Shown: positions 54,200 through 61,180 of the stretch, one piece after another | How positions within the stretch are numbered: the stretch's first letter is position 1 | How the letters are laid out: each line of letters opens with the position of its first letter | NCBI GenBank assembly: GCA_021773035.1 | Contig: JAJFKU010000023.1 | Coordinates: 1-64,000, forward strand | Reading direction: 5' to 3' | Source: Woeseiaceae bacterium | GTDB taxonomy: Bacteria; Pseudomonadota; Gammaproteobacteria; Steroidobacterales; Woeseiaceae | DNA length: 64,000 bases | Position numbers and translations under genes: made by a program | Notes under the pieces: generated by a model | The model's input: only the letters and a program-made list of their open reading frames with translations | What the model was told of the DNA's origin: nothing | Database searches by the model: none

Positions 54200-54772
54200 C
54201 TACTCGTCATGGGCGCGGATAGCTTCGTCAAGCAGCGTTCTGGCGGCGTGCTTGGCGGTCTTCGCGCTGTCGGGAGAGCAGGACACCTGTGACGTGACGA
54301 TCGACCCCTCAAGCAACATGGCGATTTCAGATGCCAGCCCGGCCGGGTCATCGACATCAAGCGAGCGGGCGAGTTCTTCGATGTAAACCCGCATCTGGCG
54401 CTTGAACTCCTTACAGGCTTCCAGGATGGCCGGGTTACGCCCCGAGTACTCGCCGATCGCGTTGATGAACATGCAGCCAAAGAAGTCGTGTTGCGAAAAC
54501 CATTCGTGGGCAACGTCGAAAACCGCCAACAGCCGGTCATACGAAGTATCTGCGGATTGCTCCACCGCGCGCATGAACTGATTGCGAAACAGGCCGTCAT
54601 GATGCCTGAGCGCCGCGACGATGAGTTCCTCCTTGGAACGGAAGTGGTGGTACATCGTCTTCTTCGAGACATTGGCCTGCTCGGCGATAAGGTCGATACC
54701 CGTGCCGTGAAAACCCTGCCGGGCGAACAGCTCTATCGCTGTTTCCACCAGTTGTTGTCTTTTCTCCGACAT
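54200..54772 (-). CDS. TetR/AcrR-family transcriptional regulator
   Basis: 190 residues. Helix-turn-helix GIDLIAEQANVSKKTMYHHFRSKEELI at about 24-50, then a helical ligand domain with Cys residues (FFGCMFINAIGEYSG, VTSQVSCSPDSAK) that fit members sensing electrophiles or thiol stress. Divergent from the AhpD-like/YHS operon. Three matching operators lie in the intergenic region, one directly over its own start, so it is autoregulated. Confidence 0.92.
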   Translation of the reverse strand: MSEKRQQLVETAIELFARQGFHGTGIDLIAEQANVSKKTMYHHFRSKEELIVAALRHHDGLFRNQFMRAVEQSADTSYDRLLAVFDVAHEWFSQHDFFGCMFINAIGEYSGRNPAILEACKEFKRQMRVYIEELARSLDVDDPAGLASEIAMLLEGSIVTSQVSCSPDSAKTAKHAARTLLDEAIRAHDE

Positions 54773-54775
54773 AAA

Positions 54776-54795
54776 AGTAAACCGATCTGTGAATT
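54776..54795. promoter_or_regulatory. TetR operator 1 (at the regulator start)
   Basis: AGTAAACCGATCTGTGAATT, one intact half-site and a GATC centre shared with operators 2 and 3. It lies immediately upstream of the tetR-type start at 54772 (minus strand). Confidence 0.65.
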
Positions 54796-54897
54796 CCCAA
54801 TGATCCTAACCCAACTGCAAGGTAAATAGCCAGTTTGCGGCCGTTTCTGGCCATTCAGGCTGTCCAGGTGCCTTTTTTCTCCAGTTCCGCTTGACAA

Positions 54898-54917
54898 GGG
54901 TAACAGATCGGTATACC
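54898..54917. promoter_or_regulatory. TetR operator 2 within the divergent promoter
   Basis: GGGTAACAGATCGGTATACC; palindromic about the same GATC centre. It overlaps a consensus -35 TTGACA at 54891-54896 and a TATACC block at 54912-54917, so a bound repressor would cover the AhpD-like operon promoter. Confidence 0.75.
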
Positions 54918-54930
54918 TTTTGTTTTCACA

Positions 54931-54950
54931 AGTAAACAGATCGGTTTACT
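54931..54950. promoter_or_regulatory. TetR operator 3 before the AhpD-like gene
   Basis: AGTAAACAGATCGGTTTACT, nearly perfect 20-bp palindrome (the single CAG/CGG asymmetry is at the centre), 26 bp ahead of the ATG at 54976. The best of the three sites. Confidence 0.85.
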
Positions 54951-54975
54951 CGCTAAGTTAACAGGAGATCCAGCA

Positions 54976-55527
54976 ATGCCCACGATAAACCCCGTAGATC
55001 CAAACAATGCCGGTGACGCCGCCCAGACCCTGGCGACCGTCAAGGCCCAGATGGGCCGTGTGCCAAACATCTTCGCGACCATGGCAAATTCGGCGTCGGT
55101 CCTCGACGGCTTTCTTGGTTTTTCGGCGGCGCTTCGCGGCGGTGTCATAGGCCCGGCTGTCGGTGAACAGATCGCGTTGACCGTCGCAGGTCAGAACAGC
55201 TGCGACTATTGTGCTTCGGCCCACAGCGCGATCGCCGCCGGTGCCGGGATTGACAGTCAGGAAGCGGCGGAGAATCTCCGTGGGCGTTCGGGCGATGCCA
55301 AAACCGACGCCATGTTGGTCTTCGCTGCAGCGGTAGTTGAGCAGCGCGGGCAGGTCAGCGAGGAACAGATTACAACACTGCGCGAGGCCGGCGTATCGGA
55401 TGCCGAGTTCGTCGAACTCATTGCGCACGTCGCTCTGAACACTTTCACCAACTATTTCAACCACATTGCCGGGACAGAAATAGATTTTCCGTTCGTTAAT
55501 TCATCGGCAACAACAAAAGCCGCTTAG
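54976..55527 (+). CDS. Carboxymuconolactone decarboxylase/AhpD-like protein
   Basis: 183 residues. Active site C76-D-Y-C79-A-S-A-H83 (NSCDYCASAHSA) is the alkylhydroperoxidase D-like CxxC...H motif. The preceding helix (GEQIALTVAGQ) and the C-terminal AEFVELIAHVALNTFTNYFNHIAGTEIDFP are typical. Thiol-dependent peroxidase activity or detoxification is expected. Under TetR control through three operators, and followed 22 nt later by an exported YHS protein. Confidence 0.9.
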   Translation: MPTINPVDPNNAGDAAQTLATVKAQMGRVPNIFATMANSASVLDGFLGFSAALRGGVIGPAVGEQIALTVAGQNSCDYCASAHSAIAAGAGIDSQEAAENLRGRSGDAKTDAMLVFAAAVVEQRGQVSEEQITTLREAGVSDAEFVELIAHVALNTFTNYFNHIAGTEIDFPFVNSSATTKAA

Positions 55528-55549
55528 GCCAATCATTAAAGGAAAAACC

Positions 55550-56002
55550 ATGAAAATCAAAGCAACACTTCTGGCGCTGACTGCGCTATTCGCTTTCGGT
55601 GGCAACGCAGCCGCGGCCGACAATGCGCACAGTGCACCGGCAGTTCAGGGATATGACGTCGTTTCCTATCAGACAGGTAAGCGCCCGGTCCGCGGCAGTG
55701 GCCACTATGTCGCCACACACGACGGTGCGACCTACATATTCTCGAGCCAGGAAAATCTGCAGACCTTCAAAAATAACCCCGAGCGTTATGCTCCCGCTTA
55801 CAATGGATATTGCGCTTTCGGCGTATCCGTCGGTAAGAAATTCGTTGGTGATCCGGAAGTGTTCCGAGTCGTTAACAATCGCCTGTACCTGAATCTCGAT
55901 GCGACGATTCAAGATGACTGGCTGAAAGACATTCCCGGTCGCATCAAGAGTGCCGACAAGCAGTGGACTAAAATAGAAAATAAGGACCCCGCAGCGCTCT
56001 AA
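55550..56002 (+). CDS. Exported YHS-domain protein
   Basis: 150 residues. Signal peptide MKIKATLLALTALFAFGGNAAAA. The YHS-like domain includes VQGYDVVSYQTGKRPVRGSGHYVATHDGATYIFSSQENLQTFKNNPERYAPAYNGYCAFGVSVGKKF, with a conserved Cys and a metal-binding-like arrangement. Such periplasmic proteins are frequent partners of AhpD-like and TetR genes; the function is not well defined, with metal or thiol stress being the usual suggestion. Confidence 0.88.
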   Translation: MKIKATLLALTALFAFGGNAAAADNAHSAPAVQGYDVVSYQTGKRPVRGSGHYVATHDGATYIFSSQENLQTFKNNPERYAPAYNGYCAFGVSVGKKFVGDPEVFRVVNNRLYLNLDATIQDDWLKDIPGRIKSADKQWTKIENKDPAAL

Positions 56003-56012
56003 TTACGATGCC

Positions 56013-56065
56013 GACAGTCGCCAATAGCCTTCCCCCGGGGCGGTTGGCGACTGTCATTTTCTCTC
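56013..56065 (+). terminator. Strong terminator after the YHS gene
   Basis: 12-bp perfect stem GACAGTCGCCAA (56013-56024) with TTGGCGACTGTC (56044-56055), 19-nt loop, followed by ATTTTCTCTCC. It ends the AhpD-YHS operon and also separates it from the convergent peroxidase gene. Confidence 0.7.
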
Positions 56066-56095
56066 CTTCTTCGAACTGCCGGTCAGCACGGCGGC

Positions 56096-57637
56096 TTATA
56101 AAAGATCCCCGTTTATATCGACCGCATTAAGTTGCAGCTCATCCGCGGCCTCGCCGCTTGTCGGTATCCACGCCGACAGGCAGCTACGGTCCTCTACGCA
56201 GGGGTCCGTCAGGGTTTGCAGGAACGCGATGATGTCGTTGCGTTCGCCATTGTTGAGGTTGACGTTCTGAAGCGCCGCCGGGTCGTTCTGGTTGCGCTCC
56301 ATCGTGACCTTCGCCAGCACCGCGTTGGAGTTTTGCCGGGCGTTGGGGTAGAGCGTCGTGCAGTTCTCCACGTTCTCGAACTGCCGCAGGTCGCACCAGC
56401 CGCCATCGTCGAAAAAATCGTCAACCGTGGCATTCGGATTGTTGTAGTGATTCACGACCTGCTGCAGGGTTTCGTAGGCTCCCGTGTGCATGTAAGGCCC
56501 CGTAAGCTCGATGTTCAGTAGCGAAGGAGTGCGGAGTCTGAAACGCTCGGAGGCGTCGCCACTGATATTCTCCCGACCGAAATCGTGATTGTTCGGATTG
56601 CCTTTCCCGAGGCCAAACTGCGGTGCGCCGACGGTGTGGCTCTCTTCGTCGGTAAACAGGTCGCCGGAGTGGCATTGTACGCAGCCGCCACCCTGCTGGT
56701 TCGCATCCGTATAGAACAGGATCGCGCCCTGCTTGGCATCGTTGCTGATGGCATCGTTGTCTCCCTGAACGTAGTCGCGCCAGGGGTTGGCGACAAAAAT
56801 CTGCGAACGCTCGTACGCGCTGATAGCTATCATGATGTTGTCGAAGCTAACCAGGCTCTCAGCGGGCGCCGAGCTTGCAAACGCTGTTTGAAATTCCGCG
56901 AGCCAGCGGGCGTTCAGCAACTCGTCCTGGCCGTTGCCATAGTCGCCGAGACGTGCGGCGAGGTGTGAGCGGAGTGCCTCATTCGACTCCCCCGCCTCAA
57001 GAAGACCACGCATCTCTTCCACCGACGTGACCGGGAATCTCGCCTGCGCCGCGACCAGGTTGGCGCCGGCGGTCCCATCAATGACGTTGATACCGGAGTC
57101 CGGCGTGCTGATTCCGGACGCAGCACCGTTTTCGCCGACTTCCTTGCCGAGACTCTCGACTCTTGCGTCCATGAACAGTGCCGAGTCCCACAGTGCGGTG
57201 TTGAAGGTTGTCGGCGCGTTACGCGGAACGTTGGGCAGGCCCGTCACGTCGCCGCGTCCCGGGCCAAGAAGGTCGGGCGCGATTGCGCCAACACCAAAAG
57301 GAAGCGATAGTCCGTCGCCGCCACCGAGTACCGGGTGGTGGCAGCTGACACAGGCACTGTCCATCTCTCCACCCAGGGCCTTGGTAAAGAACAGCTTCTT
57401 TCCCAGTTGCGCCAGCGGGTCCGATATCTGCGGCAGGTTTCTGCCGGTGCTCGGATCACCGCTAAGGCCGTTCGCAGCGATCAGCGCGCGCAGCTGATCG
57501 TCGATAGGGGCGTTGTCCACCGGTGGCGTAACCGGCGGTGCGACAACAACCGGCGTCTCAGTGGTGTCGCTGCCGCCACCGCATCCTTGCAGCACGATCG
57601 CGCAGAGCAACAAGATGCGCAGATTCTTTACGTTCAT
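56096..57637 (-). CDS. Lipoprotein di-haem cytochrome c peroxidase (MauG/CCP family)
   Basis: 513 residues from ATG 57637, six bases after AAAGGA; an ATG two codons earlier would touch the ribosome site. Lipobox with Cys 19 (LQGC), then a Pro-rich linker. Haem 1: C96-V-S-C-H100; haem 2: CVQCHSGDLF at about 320. The FNTALWDSALFMDARVESL, RFRLRTPSLLNIELTGPYMHTGAYETL and NHYNNPN segments are typical of the family. A membrane-tethered periplasmic peroxidase or MauG-like oxidase. It stands alone. Confidence 0.92.
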   Translation of the reverse strand: MNVKNLRILLLCAIVLQGCGGGSDTTETPVVVAPPVTPPVDNAPIDDQLRALIAANGLSGDPSTGRNLPQISDPLAQLGKKLFFTKALGGEMDSACVSCHHPVLGGGDGLSLPFGVGAIAPDLLGPGRGDVTGLPNVPRNAPTTFNTALWDSALFMDARVESLGKEVGENGAASGISTPDSGINVIDGTAGANLVAAQARFPVTSVEEMRGLLEAGESNEALRSHLAARLGDYGNGQDELLNARWLAEFQTAFASSAPAESLVSFDNIMIAISAYERSQIFVANPWRDYVQGDNDAISNDAKQGAILFYTDANQQGGGCVQCHSGDLFTDEESHTVGAPQFGLGKGNPNNHDFGRENISGDASERFRLRTPSLLNIELTGPYMHTGAYETLQQVVNHYNNPNATVDDFFDDGGWCDLRQFENVENCTTLYPNARQNSNAVLAKVTMERNQNDPAALQNVNLNNGERNDIIAFLQTLTDPCVEDRSCLSAWIPTSGEAADELQLNAVDINGDLL

Positions 57638-57771
57638 TAGCATTCCTTTTCGTAAACAGGTGGTAAGTTAACGAAGGACTCGCTACTGCGACGACAGGAT
57701 AATGTGGAGAAAGTGTGGAGTTTCTTCATCGGTATTCCTCGTATCCGTCATTTGCTTGTTAAAGTCGCACT

Positions 57772-59190
57772 ATGCGATGGACTATTGGCAGACGGATATT
57801 CGTAGCGCTCACCGTGGCGAGCCTCGTCATCGTCGGCCTGAATGCGGCGGCAACGCGCTGGAGTTTTCAGCAGGGTTTCGCCGGCTATCTGAGCCAGCAG
57901 GAAACGGAACGCCTTTCAGGCGCAGTGGACGAGTTGGCGGGACTCTATCGACGCGAGGACTCGTGGCAGCTGTTGAGAACAGACCGCCGCGCCTGGGATG
58001 AGTTGTTTCGCGATCGTTACGCACCTCGCCCAATGGACGGCGATGCCCGTCGTCCGAAACCACGGGGCATGCCGCCGCCGGACCCGCTCGGTTTACGTGA
58101 ACGGGTGAGCCTCGTCGACGCAGATGGGGTTACGGTCAGGGGCCGGGAGAGCCGGGACAAAAAGGCTCGCAGTATCGACGTCACGCTGGATGGGGCTGTG
58201 ATTGGCCGTCTGTTCATCGAACCACAGCCCGGACTGACGGAGACCATCGATCTTAACTTTGCGAGACAACAGTCCGAGTCGATCGCCTACATTGCTGTCG
58301 CGGTACTCTTGCTGGCGGCCGCGATAGCTGCGCTTATTGCAAAGCAGCTGGTCCGGCCCATCGCCGCGTTGACTGCCGGCACCCGGTCACTTGGTGCCGG
58401 AGAGTTCGAGAAACGAATTACCGTCACGCGCGACGACGAACTCGGCGATCTCGCCCGGGACTTCAATAAACTGGCGGAAACTCTGCAAAAAAACCAGCGC
58501 TCGCGGCGGCAATGGGTATCCGATATTTCACACGAACTGCGCACGCCGCTGGCGATACTGAGCGGCGAGTTGCAGGCAATAGAAGACGGTGTGAGACGTT
58601 TTGACGAAGGAACGCGGAGGTCTCTGCAGGCTGAAGTCGACCGGCTGCAGAAGCTGGTCGGGGATTTGCATGAGCTGACAATGTCCGACGAGGGCGGATT
58701 GCGGTACCGGCTCGAGACGATCGATATTGTCAGTATTCTGCAAGACGTACTCGGTTCGAACCGCTCACGTCTCGGCGATGCCGGACTGTATATGAGTTTT
58801 GAGGTTACGGAACAGAACCTGTTGATCGCGGGTGATTCCTCGCGTCTCGATCAGCTCTTTAGCAATCTCATTGAGAACTCGATACGTTATACCGATGAGC
58901 CGGGAACGATCGAGATCGGCGTTACGGCAACAGAGCAGCAGGTAATCATCGTATTCGCAGATTCCGCGCCCGGCGTGCACGCCGATCAGTACCCGCGGCT
59001 GTTCGATCGTTTGTACCGCGTAGACGAATCCCGAAACCGGGCGACCGGCGGTTCGGGACTCGGCCTGTCGATTTGCGAGTCCATCGTCACGGCGCACTCC
59101 GGTGAGATCGTCGCCGAAGCTTCCCATCTCGGCGGGCTTTCCGTCCGCATTACACTGCCAAGGCTAGGTTCGCAGGAGGTATCGGTATGA
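57772..59190 (+). CDS. Sensor histidine kinase (BaeS-like)
   Basis: 472 residues. Transmembrane helices at about 9-28 and 171-190 enclose a periplasmic sensor of 140 residues with a Pro-rich basic patch (PRPMDGDARRPKPRGMPPPDP). HAMP domain at about 192-243; HisKA with H254 (VSDISHELRTPL); ATPase domain with N, G1 and G2 boxes (NLIENSIRY, GGSGLGLSICESI). Phosphorylates the response regulator encoded by the overlapping next gene (ATGA). BaeS relatives respond to envelope stress and toxic compounds. Confidence 0.93.
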   Translation: MRWTIGRRIFVALTVASLVIVGLNAAATRWSFQQGFAGYLSQQETERLSGAVDELAGLYRREDSWQLLRTDRRAWDELFRDRYAPRPMDGDARRPKPRGMPPPDPLGLRERVSLVDADGVTVRGRESRDKKARSIDVTLDGAVIGRLFIEPQPGLTETIDLNFARQQSESIAYIAVAVLLLAAAIAALIAKQLVRPIAALTAGTRSLGAGEFEKRITVTRDDELGDLARDFNKLAETLQKNQRSRRQWVSDISHELRTPLAILSGELQAIEDGVRRFDEGTRRSLQAEVDRLQKLVGDLHELTMSDEGGLRYRLETIDIVSILQDVLGSNRSRLGDAGLYMSFEVTEQNLLIAGDSSRLDQLFSNLIENSIRYTDEPGTIEIGVTATEQQVIIVFADSAPGVHADQYPRLFDRLYRVDESRNRATGGSGLGLSICESIVTAHSGEIVAEASHLGGLSVRITLPRLGSQEVSV

Positions 59191-59864
59191 GCACTCAACG
59201 GGTGTTGATCGTCGAGGACGAGGAGAAAATCGCCGGCTTGCTGCGCGACTATCTGCAGCAAGCCGGATACGACACGCACTGGATCGCGCGCGGCGACAAG
59301 GTTGTAGACTGGGTTAAGAGCAACAGGCCGGACATCGTCTTGCTCGACATTATGCTGCCCGGCAAGGACGGGCTCTCTATCTGTCGCGAGATTCGTGCGT
59401 TCTCCAATGTGCCCGTCATCGTTGTCACGGCGAGGGTAGAGGAAATCGACCGTCTGCTCGGGCTGGAGCTTGGCGCGGACGACTATGTCTGCAAACCGTT
59501 TAGCGCGCGTGAAATTGTTGCGCGGGTCAAAGCGATATTGCGGCGCGTCGGCGAGCCGTCAATCGAGGAAGCGGGCAATTACCGCGGCCTGCATATCGAC
59601 GCAGAACGTTTTGAGGCCTCCGTCGACGGCGTAGCGCTTGAATTAACGCCGGTGGAGTTTCGGGTGCTCGCGCTGCTCGCGCGTAGCCCGGGGCGGGTTT
59701 ATTCGCGCGACGCTTTGATCGACAGTATGTATCTCGACGGGCGAGTGGTCAGTGACAGGACCGTCGACTCGCACGTCAAAAATCTGCGTAAGAAACTGGT
59801 CGCAGCGACTGGTGACGATGCGTGGATACGGTCGATTTACGGCGTCGGCTATCGAATCGACTGA
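59187..59864 (+). CDS. OmpR-family response regulator (BaeR-like)
   Basis: 225 residues. Receiver domain with phosphoacceptor D54 (VLLDIMLPGKDG), acidic D11/E12 (VEDEEK) and K103 (YVCKPF); winged-helix C-terminal domain (LELTPVEFRVLALLARSPGRVYSRDALIDSMYLDGRVVSDRTVDSHVKNLRKKL). Overlaps the kinase gene by 4 bp. Controls genes of the BaeSR-type regulon; the small exported protein 102 nt downstream is a likely target by position. Confidence 0.95.
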   Translation: MSTQRVLIVEDEEKIAGLLRDYLQQAGYDTHWIARGDKVVDWVKSNRPDIVLLDIMLPGKDGLSICREIRAFSNVPVIVVTARVEEIDRLLGLELGADDYVCKPFSAREIVARVKAILRRVGEPSIEEAGNYRGLHIDAERFEASVDGVALELTPVEFRVLALLARSPGRVYSRDALIDSMYLDGRVVSDRTVDSHVKNLRKKLVAATGDDAWIRSIYGVGYRID

Positions 59865-59965
59865 GAAACCCCGTAACAGCTTCACAATTTCTCCACCAAA
59901 ACTGCGGCCGGAATGCAGACTCCGTTCGTACAGTGATTCTGAATTCACACCTGTTGGAGACAGCA

Positions 59966-60256
59966 ATGAAAACCGTAGTCAAAACTGCTGCAGTTGCGCT
60001 GGCGCTTGTAGTCGCAGGCCCGGTATTCGCCGAAAATGCGAATGACAAAAAGCAAGAGCGTCGCGGTCCGCCGCTGGTCGCTATTGAGGCCTGTGCTGCC
60101 GCTGTCGATGGCGACAGCTGTTCGTTCGAGGGTCGTCGTGGCGAAGCCTTGTCCGGCCAATGCGTTACGGATCGTGAGGAGGTGCTTGCCTGCCGACCCG
60201 AAGGCGGGCCGCCGAAGTTGCGTCAGCGAGAGGGTGAACAGGATGCGGGGGAGTAG
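59966..60256 (+). CDS. Small exported Cys-containing protein of unknown function
   Basis: 96 residues from ATG 59966 (GTTGGAGACAGCA supplies the ribosome site; the frame is open to 59822 inside the response regulator). Signal peptide MKTVVKTAAVALALVVAGPVFA. The mature part has four Cys in EACAAAVDGDSC, GQC and LAC contexts with a GRRGEALSGQCVTD motif, a pattern seen in small exported proteins of many proteobacteria. Function unknown. Last part of the gene overlaps the G-rich tract at 60247-60282. Confidence 0.7.
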   Translation: MKTVVKTAAVALALVVAGPVFAENANDKKQERRGPPLVAIEACAAAVDGDSCSFEGRRGEALSGQCVTDREEVLACRPEGGPPKLRQREGEQDAGE

Positions 60257-60282
60257 GGGTAAGGGCAAGACGGGGAATAGGG
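60247..60282 (+). other. Putative G-quadruplex tract at the end of the small exported gene
   Basis: Five runs of three to five G (60247-51, 56-59, 63-65, 72-75, 80-82) separated by 3-6 nt spacers, fitting the G3+N1-7 rule with one run to spare. It covers the stop codon of 59966-60256, so the structure would form on the coding strand and in the mRNA 3' end. Function, if any, could be transcript-end or replication/recombination related. Confidence 0.5.
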
Positions 60283-60304
60283 ATCGAACCGCACCAGGGT
60301 CTGA

Positions 60305-60595
60305 AACCCGACATGGTTTTCTTTTCGGCTAGACGACAGCAATCGCGAGTGTGAAGAGGTACAGTTCGATTTACGCAGTGATGAAGTAGCGGCTTTCCTG
60401 CAGCGTTCTGCAGAAGGCTTTCCTGACGTTCAGGTACTAAACCTGATTGATCTGGTTTGTCCCGAAGGGCGTTGTGCGGCGAGTCGGGAAGACGGATTGA
60501 TCGTCGTTCGTGACCAGGGCCACCTGACGAATACTTTTGTGAATGCCCAGGTATCCGGGGTCCGGGATCGTCTGCTGGCAATGGGTTTGGATTAG
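60305..60595 (+). pseudogene. Fragment of an OafA-type acyltransferase (SGNH domain C-terminus)
   Basis: A 96-codon frame with no start codon and a stop just upstream (60302-60304). From about 60332 it reads as the C-terminal SGNH region found in acyltransferase-3 fusion proteins: a run DLVCPEGRCAASREDGLIVVRD then QGHLT, i.e. the C..C and D..HL motifs. No acyltransferase body is present, so only the tail of a former gene remains. It lies between the G-rich tract and the lipoprotein gene. Confidence 0.65.
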
Positions 60596-60637
60596 GCACA
60601 AGCAGGCTTCATAATTGGTGGGAAGAGGTGAATTGGT

Positions 60638-61048
60638 ATGCGTGGGAAAGTTCGGTCCAAGTCCATTCTGATATGCACGGCGATACTGTCGACCGCATTG
60701 CTTTACGGTTGTGCCGGTGTCGACGGCGTCTTCGAGCCCGCGTGTACAGCTTACGAAGGTGACAGGCTTACGCTCAGGAACGGTCGTTTTGAATGGTCCC
60801 GATTTACAGACGTGCGCAGTATCGACGGCGACGGCAACGAGATCGACCCGTTTCCCGGTTACCCGAAGCTTGGCCGCTACGAAGTCGACGCTACGAAGGT
60901 TGAATTTCATGCCGACGACAGAACTGGCCTCGAAGACTATTTCCTGCTCGAGCAAAACGGTTCGCTGTATTTGCTGACCGGCGAGCAAAACGTGGCGGCT
61001 ATAGCCGGCCAGGGCCTGCCCGACTGCCCTTTGCGCCGCAGCAAGTGA
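60638..61048 (+). CDS. Putative lipoprotein of unknown function
   Basis: 136 residues; starts 43 nt after the SGNH fragment. Signal sequence SILICTAILSTALLYGC gives a lipobox (LLYGC, Cys 25). The mature part includes FEPACTAYEGDRLTLRNGRFEWSRFTDVR and a final GLPDCPLRRSK, with a Cys pair that could form a disulphide. Not recognised as a named family. Confidence 0.65.
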   Translation: MRGKVRSKSILICTAILSTALLYGCAGVDGVFEPACTAYEGDRLTLRNGRFEWSRFTDVRSIDGDGNEIDPFPGYPKLGRYEVDATKVEFHADDRTGLEDYFLLEQNGSLYLLTGEQNVAAIAGQGLPDCPLRRSK

Positions 61049-61180
61049 GCGCTTCCTGAACTGAGAACCACGTCACACTCTTGTACCGTCTGTCGCGGAT
61101 AGCAGACGCATATTCGCTTGCGGGGCACGTGCTATTTTTGTTTAGCTGAAAGACCGGCAAACTACGCGGCAGGTGTGCTG

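Noticed and set aside
60275..60345. tRNA-like sequence on the minus strand (GGTTCGATCCC and TCGTCTAG elements)
   Set aside because: T-loop and D-arm look-alikes exist, but anticodon and T stems do not pair and the spacing is wrong by several bases; the D-arm-like part also belongs to the decayed SGNH reading frame. A covariance search could still revise this.
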